Origin: Hydrangea macrophylla
Lineage: Eukaryota; Streptophyta; Magnoliopsida; Cornales; Hydrangeaceae
Direction: 5' to 3'
DNA: 64,000 nt
Assembly (NCBI GenBank): GCA_033977485.1
Contig: CM066990.1
Location: 13,582,001-13,646,000, forward strand
Of this stretch, positions 34,191-45,552 are shown piece after piece. The position numbers were made by a program, and so were the translations under genes. Under the pieces are notes generated by a model. That model was not told the DNA's origin and did no database searches. It saw only the letters and a program-made list of their open reading frames with translations. Each line of letters starts with the position of its first letter. Within the stretch, counting starts at the first letter, position 1.

Positions 34191-34711
34191 GGCAAGGAAA
34201 TGAGAGAGAGAGGGAAAGAGGAGAGTGAGAAATAGGGTAGAGAGAGATCAGACTCATTTTGGGCACAAAGGGTAAATGTGTCCACTTTTACTCTCACGTG
34301 ATGGGCACATGCCCATTTTCTATTGCAGACAAACGGAGGGGGTCAACTTGTCAAGTAAGACAAATAGAGGGGGTCAATTTGTCGGAAAAAATAGTTGAGG
34401 GGGTGTTTTTGGAGGGGTATTATCGTCACAATGGATCAAAATTTTTGAAATATGTTAGTATTTTAGACGGCAGGCTAACGGAAGGGGGCAATGTGTCAAG
34501 TACAAATACTTAAGGGGGTCAACCCGTCGGGTAAAATAGTTTAGGGGGGCGAGTTAAAAATGGGTCATAGTTGAGGGGGTGTTTTTGAAATTAACCCTTA
34601 AGAATAATATTCCATAATATAAAATAAAAAAATAAAACATTAATGGTATAATTATAAACCATTTATAATTATTAAAACCAGTTAAAACTAATAATAATTA
34701 TAATCATAATC

Positions 34712-34755
<44 letters not shown>

Positions 34756-35169
34756 CTCAGACCCGCCGAGTCAACCCGAACCGACCCAAACTCAAATGGG
34801 TAACCCAAATATAGACTCAAAGGGATCCAACCTGACAACCCATCGGGTCATAACCGACCCGACCCTGTCCTAAACGGAGTATCCATTTACACACTCACGC
34901 AAACCCACGCCAAAAACCCATTCGGGTTGAACCAACCCGAACTCGAGACCCATACTCACTCACAAACTAACCCAATCTATAAACCCATCCGGGTTTGGAT
35001 CTAACCCAAACCCGAAACCAAACTCACTAACAAACTAAACCTACCCGTTAACCCAAACCCATACCAGACTTAACCCAAACCCGGACCCAACTATAGACAC
35101 AGACCAGACCACCCCGCTTACCCGAACCCGACCCAAAGTCAGCCCGACGTCAAAACGACATCGTGCTAC

Positions 35170-38100
35170 TGTGGATGCCGGCATTTGGGCCCACTTTTGT
35201 TTTTTTCAAAACATTTTCAAAATTCAAATTCAAATACACGAAGAATCGCCACTTAATTTTTGTAGGAAAATTAAAAAACCATTTTGAAAGCAAACTGATC
35301 TTTTGCGAAACCAAAGATAATCTGGGTCCGGGGATTATGGAATCAAAGGGGAAGGAGCCCGGCGGACTAAAACACTCCCTTTCATCCTATCTCGTGATAG
35401 GCCTCTACTCATCACCCTTTTTAATCCAATTAATAATCTACATGTGCCCTTAACTAATACATATATATAAATAATACATTACACAAGCATGTTGAAAAGG
35501 GTGCAAGATTGCTAATAATAAAATATCATTCATAAGCCACATAGTTCAAATAGCAAGCAAGATGATGTGCAAATAGGGAACTAGGAAACTTACCCGGGAT
35601 CCAGCTGCGAATTTAAACATGCAATTCATACATATAAAATAAATCTAAGAAAAGGTCTCTAACGCATATAAACACATAAGGCAAGACCTAGTCTAAGGTG
35701 TCGCGCATGGAGTCGAAAATCAATGAAATCAACAAATGGAATAAACTAGAGAAGAGATGAGAAATTGTACCTCAAATGCGCTACAAAACAAGAATTAGTC
35801 CACATGTTTCACATAATAATATGATATTAAACAATCAATCCTAATTCTCTAGCTTAGATCTGACAAGCATGAAATCCAATTTTATCCAATAGCTAGTTCT
35901 AATCATAAGCATTAATGTACATGAATGAATGAATGTGAACAAGAATAAAACATGGATTTATTCACTAATTTGGATCACTTAACCTCTGGATTTAAGCTAA
36001 ATTATCATTATTCAAAATATGATTTGGGTCCCAAGACATTAGGGAACCATTTGAGTTGAAATAAATAAGATTAGACAAAAACAGTAGCAGTTTTTTATGA
36101 ATTACAGAGAGCAGACCAGATCTTAAAAAATAAAAAAACCATACTTCCAACGGTTCGATCTTAATGATTTTTGGATATGATATGCCTCTGTGAGTCTAGT
36201 TTATAACCCAAAAAGAAAATAAAGGTTTGAACGGTTAGATCTCTGGGAATATGGAAAACACTAGACATCTCAGGAATCTGCAACTCTCTGTCCAGAGATC
36301 TTGTACGATTTTCTAAAAATAGTAAATGAATGAGAAACACTTAGATCTTTTTAGGGTATCTCCCTAACACATTAAGGTACTTATAAAAAATTATTAGAGA
36401 CTCGGGAAACTCCGTTAAAGTTCTAATTTATTAATTTCAAAATGGACTTACTGTTCTGAAATTTTGGACAGAGAGTTGCATGTTTTGAAATCATAAGACC
36501 AAACCATCTTAGGCATGGAGTTTCATCAAAACAAAAATCACAGAGGTACTTAGATGGGTTATAAACATTCTCCAATTGGTCTCATCCATTTCCAATAAAT
36601 CATGACTCTATAAAAAATCTTTGATCACAATTGGTTTATGGATTCACTGCACCTTTGTTAAGTTGATGTTCATAGTTTAAAACCAACTTGATCCATGATC
36701 CTAGAAAGGACTAGAATCAAGTTTGATAATGATTAATGAGACAAATGATGAAATAGGAAGAAACCACTAGATTTAACCTTGCTGGATTCCTATCATAGAT
36801 CACATAATTGGAGATCTAGCAAGAGAATCTTAAGGTTCTACTTATTTTAAATAAAGATCTACATTCAATTCTTCTCTCAAATGTATGGTCCTTGAAGAAT
36901 ATAGAGTCATATTACTATTTCTCCTACCAAGTTAATGGTCCTTGGAGACAAAATGAAATCCCAAATACATAAACCTCTATGGAATATAGCATGAATTCCA
37001 TAAGATTTTTAGTGAGGAGATTTCAAACCATGAGTTAAGACTTAATTTCAACAAACTACATGTAGAGATGATCATGATCCACTTTAATCCCCATATAAAT
37101 CATAAGATCATAGGGAATTAGAGGATTAAACTCAAAGAGACTCAATAAGCTATATAAAATCTTATGAATCTAAAAAAGGGAAAATAGGAAAAAAAAAATA
37201 ATAATAATCAAGGTTCACTTAAGAAAATTCAAGAGAACAAATTCTTTAAAACCAACTCATACTTCTAAACCCAAGGCTTATTTAGATCCAAACTAATGAA
37301 CTACCATGAGATTCAATCACAAATTCTATGTGTGTGTGTGATGAAATGGGGTAGGAAGAGATGTTTTGAAAATGTGTAAAGATCCTAGAACTAGGAATTT
37401 GTGATTGAATTATTATATATATATATTTGAAAGTTTTACCTCTAGATCTTCTCAAAACTTGTAGAGATGTTGAATTCCTCAAGCTTTTCCTCTTCTTCTT
37501 CCTCAAGCTTCAAGCTCCTTCAATGGTAATTTGATGGTTGGGTAGAGTTTTGGTGGGATTTGGGTAAAATAATTGGCAGAGTTTCTCTCTCTATATTTCT
37601 TTCCTCTAAAGCTCTCCCAATATTTCTCTATACAATTCAAGTGCCCCCCCCCCCCCCCCCCCCTAAATTGAGAGAAAAATGAGTTTTTTTTTTATAGACT
37701 TTCATTATCTTAGGGGCTAAGATAAGGGTAGATAGGTCAATTTGGGGTGGGTTAGGAATATTCTATGGCATCTCTAACTCTCCATGGCACTTCTATGTAA
37801 TTCCAAGAAACTTGAAAGGCATTTAAGTTGGCTAGAATAAAGGAACATTCTAGAGCATCTTCAAAGCACATGGGAGATTAGTGTCCAACAAAGGGCTTTT
37901 TGGTATTTACTTTGGATTAGGAATATGCCAAGTAATCTCTAACTCTCTAAATCACATGGGATACTTTCTTTTATTATTTTCCTTTTCTTATATATATATA
38001 TATATATATGTATGTATAGACACATTTTTCATTTTAAATCTAAATTAATCATATGAGTCACCAAACAGTATCTTTTTTCTTTTTTTCTTTTTGAATATAA

Positions 38101-38381
38101 AAATATGAGAAACAATGTTATTTTTAGAAAATATCATTATTATTATTATTATTTAATCTATTCCATTTTTTTAGAAAGTAACCCATGATCTAGTGAGCTC
38201 GAGACAGATGGTCAATGATTGACCAAATCTAGGGATATTAGGAGCAAGTTTTGGGAGCTTGAAGCTTTTCAGAAGTCGAAGCGATGAACTTGAAGAAAAT
38301 CGTCGGGACATTATTCATCATTGATTTCTAGAGATAAATCCCCCTAAGTTTAATAGTTCGGTCAAAATTGGGGTGTCTACA
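35170..38381 (-). mobile_element. Family A solo LTR (copy A2)
   Basis: TGTGGATGCC..GGTGTCTACA bounded by target duplication GCTAC (35165-35169 and 38382-38386); 3212 bp. Removing it restores the sequence found in the other E2 LTR near 21935. No polypurine tract, primer site or coding region lies next to it, so it is a solo LTR. The minus-strand TATA candidate is CTATAAAAAA (about 37688-37697). Unlike the other copies it lacks the GGCAC palindrome array. It carries a 20-base C run at 37644-37663 and a (TA)n tract near 37990-38010. Confidence 0.92.
37644..37663. repeat. Poly-C tract, 20 bases
   Basis: An uninterrupted run of C inside solo LTR A2. Such runs are prone to length errors in sequencing and assembly. 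Confidence 0.9.
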
Positions 38382-39050
38382 GCTACTTAAATGGTCCACG
38401 AGTTTTATCCACCCGACCTGTCTACCCATTTACTCACTCAAACCAACCCATCCAAACACAAACCCGACCCGACCCAAGACTCGGGTGTTATAACCCGCTT
38501 CCTTTTCTTCTCCGGCCAGCCCAGGCCGTCGCCGGCAAACCGCGACCTCGCCGGAAAACTTCCTTGGCCTAAATCTCACTCTCCTCTTCATGGAATTTGC
38601 TAATTCCAATGCCAAAATGATCGGTTCTTCTCCCTCTACAACATACTAGGAGCTCAAGACTGGGTTCATTCGATTTGGGCACCTACCAGTCCATTATTCT
38701 TCCGGCCTATAAGTAGAATAATGGCATGCATGCACGTCTAAACTTATACCAAATAAATAACTGATCTTAAGGGGTGTTCCTAGGACCATAAGGGTCTGTT
38801 TGATGTAATCAAAAGGCAGTTTGGTGAGCCTTCAAAAATTGAGCTCATACAAAGCCTTGGGCTTTATTTGGCTTGCATGCAAGGGTCTTGGGGGTACCTA
38901 CAGGACATGCAAGTGTCCAGAATAGAAATGGGGTGTTGGGTTTACCTTAGATTATCTCAATCTCTCTTTATCTTCTCTAATCCTCTTCTTCTCTCTCATT
39001 TGCGTCTCTCCTCCTCCTCCTTCTATTTATGTGTGAGTGTGTGTACATAA

Positions 39051-39053
39051 TGT

Positions 39054-39095
<42 letters not shown>
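39051..39095. repeat. (TG)n microsatellite in the E2 5' LTR
   Basis: About 20 TG units; the same place in the other LTR (22590-22610) has far fewer, so it expanded after E2 inserted. Confidence 0.9.
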
Positions 39096-39099
<4 letters not shown>

Positions 39100-39774
39100 A
39101 GAGAGGAAGTGGACTGTGGGTGTATAATGTAGAGGTATGAGTGTGGTGTATACAAATCGGGGGTGTGGGGTGTGTTTTGTTGAGCTCTCAAGCTCTCTCT
39201 CTTATACAAACTGTCTTTAACAGATTTGTGGGGGGGTAATTGCAGATTATGAAGGTGTAATGGAGGTGAGAGGGTGTACTTTTATAGAGGCATGGTGAGG
39301 GGGTTTGGTTGTGTGTAATGCATGCACAAGGTGCACATGTATGTGTATGTGTCCAAGGGTAGATATGGGTAGGGTCCACATGACTATCAAGGGGTGGTGT
39401 GGGTCCCATTCTCATGTAAAATGCATTAGGATGTACGCCAGTATTCTGGTTAGTTGCAAAACTATGAAAATGAATACAGTAACAGAAGTATATACTTATA
39501 GGGCTGTGTACGGGCCTAGGTGTAAGTCCGTCTATGAATTATAAATGAAATGTAACGTCGAGGCTATGACCACTCTAATACATTCGAGGTTATGTCTATT
39601 CTATTAGGCACTAGATTATTACTAACGCCGTCGTCGTTGTCAAGACGATCACTATAGGACCTTGTAAGGATTCCTAATTAGGGTCACCCTAATGGACCTT
39701 CTGTAACCGTACCACAGTGATGTCACTAATCTTATATTCCTACGTGGAATTTCTAGAAAATTCTGGGTGCTACA

Positions 39775-40308
39775 GTATGTCTTCTTGTTCTCTTTTGCAT
39801 ATCATGAAATGTTTCCTTTATTTGCATCGGTCCTGGGTGGGACTAACCACTGTAAGTATACCTCTCTCTTGTATTGCATGTGCATCCGACTTCTACTTGA
39901 TTTAATCTCTTGAAATGATTTTAATTAGATGTTCCCTTTTGACATGTATATATTATCTAGTATGTTTGAGGAAACAACATCAATTATGAATTAAGAACAA
40001 GAATATTTGAATCAAGGCCTACCATTCGGTATGGTGAGGAGGGGGTGCTTTAGTCCTGCTTGGACTCTTTCCCCTCTCATACCAAGAACTCCAAACCTAG
40101 TTTCTAGTAATGAAGGGCGAGTAACCTTATTTAATTTTGAGCGAGTCAAACTTGGGTTTCCTAATTCCCAATAAAAATTAGGTAGTGACTCTTTGTCTCT
40201 AGGACCACGTAAAGAGGGTCTAGTTTTCAATGAAGTGTACTCCTTGGGATCCGTCCTGGGACACTATCGAGGGAAGATGTCAGGACCTCGAGCGGGCGCG
40301 TGTCCATA
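39775..40308 (+). repeat. E3 3' LTR, second part
   Basis: Continuation of 15456-19119 beyond E2, starting with the second GTATG. It matches 9005-9541 and ends GTGTCCATA at 40308, where the 5' LTR has GTGTCCACA. ATGTC (40309-40313) is the expected target duplication in copia sequence; its partner lies left of the window. Confidence 0.88.
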
Positions 40309-40853
40309 ATGTCCCACTCTTAGCTCCGCTAGGATGCTTGGAAAGGCACATGAGGATCTTGTCAAGACAAGTTTGATCGATTGAGCGTCAATCGAAGGAG
40401 TGTCGATCGATTGAAGTCAAGGCAGGTTCGATCAATCGAAAGTGGTTCAATCGATCAAAGCCAGTTTGATCGCTTGAACATTAGGTCAGTTCTAGGAATC
40501 TATAAATAGGGCAACTGTGTCCAGAAAAGATAGTTCGTCATTTTTATAAACTAGAAGCTGCAGAAACTATTGTAGGATTCCCAAACCTACTCCATCTTCT
40601 CTATTAGGGTTCCCACCAACCCTAGTCTCTCCGAGAGCATCCATAGGAGTCATAAGAGTGAAAACCATCTAGTGGAGGCTGTTGGAAGTCAAAGATTATA
40701 GAATTGGGTTCAACACACCAAGGTATAATTCTTGTCCCCTCTTATACGCATCATAGAGTTAACGAGTAGTAGATCCAGGCTACTAATTCAAAGTTTTGAA
40801 ACTTAATCATTCCGCTGCGCGTTTAAAAATATTTTAAACCTATTTTTCCTTCA
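40309..40853 (+). repeat. Copia 5' LTR, right part
   Basis: It corresponds to about 50612-51157 of the 3' LTR; the first ~940 bp lie beyond E3, left of the window. It ends CCTTCA at 40853 before the primer site. It has the palindrome array (40370-40481) and a TATA box (40499-40510). Confidence 0.9.
40370..40510 (+). promoter_or_regulatory. Copia LTR palindrome array and TATA box
   Basis: Six or so variants of the palindrome TTCAATCGATTGAA / TTCGATCGATCGAA lie at 40370-40481, followed ~20 bp later by CTATAAATAGGG (about 40499-40510). The same order is seen in the 3' LTR (50681-50811) and in the reversed LTR at 61101-61245. Promoter role inferred from position. Confidence 0.65.
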
Positions 40854-40855
40854 AT

Positions 40856-40867
40856 TGGTATCAGAGC
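40856..40867 (+). other. Copia primer binding site (initiator Met-tRNA)
   Basis: TGGTATCAGAGC two bases after the LTR end at 40853. Standard for plant copia elements. Confidence 0.93.
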
Positions 40868-42541
40868 CATGCTTGTTTGGATCTATAGATGCATTTTGGA
40901 ACACTAGTTTTGATTTACATGTTGATTTTAGAACTGTTTTCGAAACTGCATCGTCACAAATCTTTTTCTACAACAGAATACAAATCTGTGATTGCATTGG
41001 ATGCATGGTGGGGTCGATCGATCAAAGTATGTTCGATCGATTGAACCTCTTTGTACTCAAGCGATCAAACTGTTTTCGATTGATCAAATGTTGTTTTGTT
41101 CAATCGATTGAAGTGGGTTCGATTAAACGAGATAGATTCTCTGTCCAGGTGTTATGTTCAAAGCTAAAAAGGTTTTTAAAATTATGTACTTTAATTTTAA
41201 ATTTTTTTGTAAATTTTTCAAATCATTCTGTGAAACTAAAAGTTCAATCGATTGAACTGTGTTCAATCGATCGAAGGTTCGAACGATTGAAACTTTGTCA
41301 ACCGATCGAAGTGTGATAGAGAACAAAGATGCTATTTTAAGTTCTAATTCAGTTCGTAACGAGTTTATGTAATATGTAAATCAATTAAGGGTTCTAATAG
41401 TTATATATATTTGTTATATATGTGTGGTTGTGCGTACGACTAACCCTTTTGCAGCAAGATTAGTCCACTATCTTCCATGGTACCAAGTCCTTTAAATTCT
41501 ATTTTGAATGTTTGAGTTGGTGTATACTATATTTAATTTTGGTTTGGTTTTAAGGCATGTGTAAAGGGTGCTGTGACTTCAATCCTACGAAAAGGAAAGT
41601 TACACCGGTTTACCTAGCCTTTTATTCTTTTGTTGCGATTTCTTTTTCTAGATAAATTGTAAGCTTCGAAAGAAGCATAGGTCCAATGTAATAGAATTAG
41701 GATATCCATGAAGATGGAAGAGCAAGCCATTGTCCATGAAGATGGAGTCGGAGGCGATCAAGCCAAGAAGGAGGTTCTATAAAGATAGAACCATGGGAGA
41801 TAGAGGCATATTGCCTTTGCTTCATTTTAGTTTTTATTTTATGTGCTTGGTTTGTGATCGGCATTTAATTATATTGTTACTACTTGCACGCACGTAAAAA
41901 AAGTTTTCTAAAATAAAATTCAAAAATCGTTTCAATGCATTAATAAACATTGGATGTTTATGGGTAATATGTAGAAACAAATTTTTTTCAAAAGCAAAAT
42001 CCCTTACTATCAAATCTAGTGGGAGAGGGTCTTATTTATAACACCCACGATCTTCCATTAACGGTTCATTGTAAGATGAGTAGTGCATTATGTGTGACCT
42101 CACCATGGGTGATCATTCTATATGGAGGGTACACTACTCATTGGTTACTAGATGTGAACTTCCTATGGATATGATCAATCAGGCGTGTTAGAGGGTGACC
42201 ACCACACGGAGACACTACTTGAGGGGGTTGTAATTGGATCCTAGTTAATGGTGCACACTAGTTAAGCTATGGATAAGGGATCCCACATGGGGCATTATTC
42301 AGAAACTTAGAGATTAAATTGGTTCGAGAGTCATAACTTGTTTTGCAAGAGTTGCATAGCGGACAAGTCATGATTAATTGAAGGATCGAATATTGACCAC
42401 CACACGGAGGCTTTATTCTTTCGTTTCAATATTCCAGCGACTTTGTTTTAAAATAAAAGTTTTTTTTAAGGATTCTTTTATTTCAAACTGTCAAATTCTG
42501 ATATCCATATTTATTTTGTCTTTTGATTTTTTCAGTAAATC
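40868..42541 (+). other. Copia untranslated leader with palindrome copies
   Basis: About 1.7 kb without a coding frame of recognisable content. It repeats the LTR palindrome motif in two clusters (41013-41128 and 41240-41312), for example TTCGATCGATTGAA and TTCAATCGATTGAA. The 153-codon frame 40855-41316 starts in the primer site and covers these repeats; I do not regard it as a gene. The remainder, 41320-42541, shows nothing distinctive. Confidence 0.65.
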
Positions 42542-42544
42542 ATG

Positions 42545-43390
42545 ATGTCTGGATCTGCATTTAGTCCACTTGCCACTATGCTCACTCAGAGCAAGTTAAC
42601 TGGAAATAATTACATTAAATAGAAATGAAACCTTGACATCGTATTAAATGTAGAGGATCACATATATGTCCTCACCACCCCATGCCCTGAGGAACCCATA
42701 GTAAATGCTTCGACAGCTACCTGACTCGAGTTCGACAAGTGGAAGAAGTCGAATGGAATGGCCCATTGCTATATTCTGACCTCAATGGCTGGTGTGTTGC
42801 AACATCAATTCCAGTTGAATAATTCTGCTAGTGACATTATCAAATCCCTAAAAAAGATGTTTGGAGAGCATGGTAGGCCTGACAGGCAGGTAGCTATGTA
42901 GAAGATAATGAGTGCCAAGATGTCAAAAGGGACTCCAGTCAAAGAACATGTTTTAAAAATGATTAGTTATTTAAATGAGCTGGAGACCCTAGGTGCCAAT
43001 ATCGATGCATTGACCCAAGTTGATATGATCTTCAATTCACTGTCGCCTTCAGTTGCTTAATTTAAACTTAACTATAGCATGAATCAAATGAATTTTTCAA
43101 TGAGTGAATTATTGAGTTCTTTACTGGCAGTGGAAGGGGTGATCAAACCTGGGGGCAACATTATGAACGTTCAGAAAGACATTCCTCCTCCCATTCTACA
43201 CCGTAAGGAAAGAAAGGGAAGAAGAAAGCTAGCACTATTGGTCCAAGTGTTGGACCAGTCCCTAAGATTGCAAAATCTAAGGGTAAGGGAAAGGTGGGTG
43301 GCCAAGGCAAAGGAAAGTGTTTCTAATGCAGTGAGAAGGGCCACTGGAAGAGGAATTGTCCACAATTATGGGCTACAAGTGTTCAAGGTA
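42545..43390 (+). pseudogene. Copia gag
   Basis: Starting at 42545 (MSGSAFSPLATMLTQSKLTG), the frame shows the copia gag pattern: the GNNYIK segment, MAHCYILTSMAGVLQHQ, MFGEHGRPD, and GTPVKEHVLKMISYLNELE (about 42600-42990). A zinc knuckle, CFxCSEKGHWKRNC, lies at 43318-43359 in a different frame from the Lys/Arg-rich ORF at 43079-43393. Stops occur at about 42620, 42626, 42721, 42898, 43058 and 43327, and there is at least one frameshift before the knuckle. Gag would form the cytoplasmic particle. Confidence 0.85.
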
Positions 43391-43674
43391 TGATTGAATC
43401 ATATGTGATTAAAGTAAATTTTATAACGGATACTTCAAACACTTGGTACATTAATTCTGGTGCGACTAACCATATTTGTTATTCATTGCAGGGGTTCAGA
43501 TTAACCAGGAAATGCAGTGATCGGGAAATCGTGCTGACTCTAGGATCTAGCGCAACCATTTCTGCGGTTGTAGTAGGACTAGTAGCTTTAGAATTTTCAG
43601 ACAATAATGTTTTAATTTTATCAGATGAACTTTACGTCCCTTTAATGAGACGTACTTTTAATTTCAGTTTCTAA
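43390..43674 (+). pseudogene. Copia protease, catalytic Asp replaced
   Basis: The protease core reads WYINSGATNHIC (43444-43479). Copia proteases have Asp where this copy has Asn (codon AAT, 43453-43455), a single G-to-A change that removes the catalytic residue. The frame stops at 43674, where a frame change leads into integrase at about 43718. Confidence 0.88.
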
Positions 43675-43717
43675 TTTATCGAATAATGGTTATTCTTTTC
43701 ATTTTGGAACTGAAGTT

Positions 43718-44580
43718 GTGATTAAAATAAATGGCTCTTTTATTTGTTCTGGTGTTAAATTAAATGGCTTGTATGTCATCACTCCAAATATTTGTAAAGA
43801 CTCTTGTATGGAACTTAATAACTCAGTGGTAATTGTATCATCTAAAAGAAAGGAACCTTCCACTAATCCAACAACGCTTTGGCATATAAGGCTTGGCCAT
43901 ATCAATCTAAATAGGATTGGTAGACTAGTCAAAGAAGGGTTCTTAGGTGATTTGGTTCTCAAACCAATGGAAGTATACGAGTCTTGTTTAGAGGGTAAGA
44001 TGACCAAAAGGCCATTTCCCGCAAAGGGCAATAGAACCAATGCATTGTTGGAATTAGTTCATACTGATGTGTATGGACCAATAAATATTAGAGCACGGGA
44101 TGGTTATAAGTATTTCATAACATTTACTGATGACCACTCAAGGTATAGATATGTGTACCTAATGCACCACAAGTATGAAGCCTTTGAAAAGTTCAAAGAG
44201 TTTAGGGCTGAAGTGGAGAAGCAATTGGGCACACATATCAAGGCCATTCAATCTGATCGAGGTGGCGAATACCTCTCTAATGAGTTTATTGATCACCTCA
44301 TACATAATGGGATTCTGTCACAGTTGACTACAGTTGGTATGCCTCAGTAGAACGGTGTAGCAAAAAGAAAGAATCGGACTATTTCAGACATGACTAGGCC
44401 AATGATGAGTTATTTCGAGTTGCCATTATTCCTTTGGGCTTATGCCTTGGAAACCGCTACGTACATACTAAATCTAGTACCAAGCAAATCTATCCTAGGA
44501 CACCACGAGAGATGTAGATTGGGCGCAAGCCTTCTTTGCAACATCTCTAGATATGGGGGTGTCCGGCACATGTGCTGAAA
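43718..44580 (+). pseudogene. Copia integrase, broken catalytic triad
   Basis: The pre-integrase zinc domain has LWHIRLGH (43877-43900) but YESC in place of CxxC (about 43975-43990), losing one zinc ligand. The core has the first Asp in LVHTDVYGP (about 44055-44080) and the second in QSDRGGEY (about 44250-44275). The third acidic residue, expected in the NGVA-x-RKNRT motif, is Lys (AAA, 44363-44365). A TAG stop at 44348 and a frameshift after 44490 add to the damage. Integrase would insert the cDNA in the nucleus; this one cannot. Confidence 0.88.
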
Positions 44581-45552
44581 GGAAAGATGAGCAAGTTGGA
44601 TTCTAGATCAGAAGTATGCTATTTTGTAGGGTATCCAAAGGGTACTTATGGATGGTATTTCTATGATCCAAGAGAACAGAAAGTGCCTCGTCGTAGTGGC
44701 AGGATTATTAGCCAGCCTGATAGATACATGTTCTTAGGAGAAGTTTTTGAAGCTATCTCCATAGAATCTGAATATGATCCTACCACGTATAAAGAGGCAA
44801 TGGCTGATGTAGACTCAGCTCATTGGGTTAAAGCTATGAAGGCTAAATTGGAATCTATGGATTCCAATCAGGTCTGGGATCTTGTAGAACTTCCAGCCAA
44901 TATTAAACCCATTGTTTGTAAGTGGGTCTACAAGAGGAAAAGAGGATCTGATGGAAAGGTTGAGACCTTTAAGGCAAGGCTTGTAGCGAAAGGTTATACT
45001 CAAAGGGAGGGCATTGACTATGAGAAAACCTTCTCGCCGATAGCCATGCTCAAGTCCATCAAGATACTCTTATCCATTGCTGCATGCCTAGAATATGAGA
45101 TCTGGCAGATGGATGTCAAGACTTCATTCTTGAATGGCAATCTTGAGGAGGACATCTATATGCAACAACCAGAAGGGTTCATAGCTTGTGGGAAAGGGAA
45201 CTTGGTATACAAGTTGCAAAAGTATACTTATGGGCTTAAGCAGGCTCCAGAAGTTGGAACATTAGTTTTGACCAAGCGGTAAAATCGTTTGGTTTTATAC
45301 AGAATCTGGATGAACTTTGTGTATACAAGAAGTGTGAAGGGAAAGTGGTGGATTTACTTGTGCTTTATGTTGACGACATTCTACTCATTGGGAATGGCAT
45401 AGCGGCGTTGACAACAGTTAAGGTTTGGCTAACTAGTACTTTTGATATGAAGGATCTAGGAGAGGCGAGCTATATTCTTGGGATAAAGCTCTTTCGGGAT
45501 TGAAAGCGAAAGATAATGGGATTATCTCAAGCTGGTTCTATCGATAAGGTGC
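44572..45552 (+). pseudogene. Copia reverse transcriptase, N-terminal and catalytic part
   Basis: The frame 44572-45282 holds KLDSRSEVCYFVGYPKGT, an abrupt junction after YFYDPREQKV (about 44682; the usual linker of some tens of residues is missing), then EAMADVDSAHWVKAMKAK, VCKWVYKRK, FKARLVAKGYTQ and YGLKQAPE. A one-base loss near 45249 shifts the frame. The active site LYVDDILLIGN follows in another frame (YVDD at 45366-45377). The domain is cut at 45552 by solo LTR A3 and resumes at 48856. Confidence 0.9.

Larger units (their letters stand above)
33061..34597. mobile_element. Non-autonomous Mutator-like DNA element
   Basis: The ends read GGGTTAATTGCAAAAACACC and, reversed, GGGTTAATTTCAAAAACACC; about 36 of the first 37 bases match. 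The target duplication is TTAAGAATA (34598-34606), with TTAAGGAATA (33051-33060) on the left differing by one inserted G; the empty site is seen in the other E2 LTR near 21400. A 9-bp duplication and long GC-poor inverted repeats suit Mutator-like elements. Each arm repeats related CCCCCTCAACTAT segments. No transposase. The interior holds (TC)n/(CA)n tracts, a TRIM, and GGTGGTGATTGGATG minisatellite sequence. Confidence 0.8.
19120..39774 (-). mobile_element. E2: pol-less chromovirus-type element with 4.2-kb LTRs
   Basis: E2 is a complete element inserted in the E3 3' LTR, with target duplication GTATG at 19115-19119 and 39775-39779. On the minus strand the order is: 5' LTR (39774-26930, broken by three later insertions), primer site, two pre-gag ORFs, gag, polypurine tract, 3' LTR (23287-19120). 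The internal region is only 3.6 kb. Gag ends at 23593, and about 290 bp later the 3' LTR begins, so protease, RT, RNase H and integrase are all absent. It could only have moved with enzymes supplied in trans, or it lost pol after insertion. Confidence 0.9.
26930..39774 (-). repeat. E2 5' LTR, split by three nested insertions
   Basis: E2 LTR sequence lies at 26930-29248, 33033-33060, 34598-35169 and 38382-39774. Removing the inserts and duplicated targets leaves about 4.3 kb, close to the 4168 bp of the other LTR. The TATA box is CTATAAAAG (39279-39287, minus). Between the two LTRs a (TG)n tract at 39051-39095 and an (AAT)n tract at 34711-34753 have expanded on this side. The right LTR also has ~44 bp (near 27760-27805) missing from the left. 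Confidence 0.88.

Noticed and set aside
34001..34297. Plus- and minus-strand frames over GGTGGTGATTGG repeats
   Set aside because: Repeat translations in the Mutator-like element; no transposase motif.
37644..37663. Poly-C run as a functional G-quadruplex or i-motif site
   Set aside because: A single homopolymer in one solo LTR, most likely slippage or an assembly artefact.
40856..40875. tRNA gene at the TGGTATCAGAGCC sequences
   Set aside because: Only the 3'-end complement of initiator tRNA-Met is present, always next to an LTR end; these are primer binding sites.
40855..41316. 153-codon plus-strand frame in the copia leader
   Set aside because: It starts in the primer binding site and is made mostly of ATCGAT palindrome repeats; not a plausible protein.
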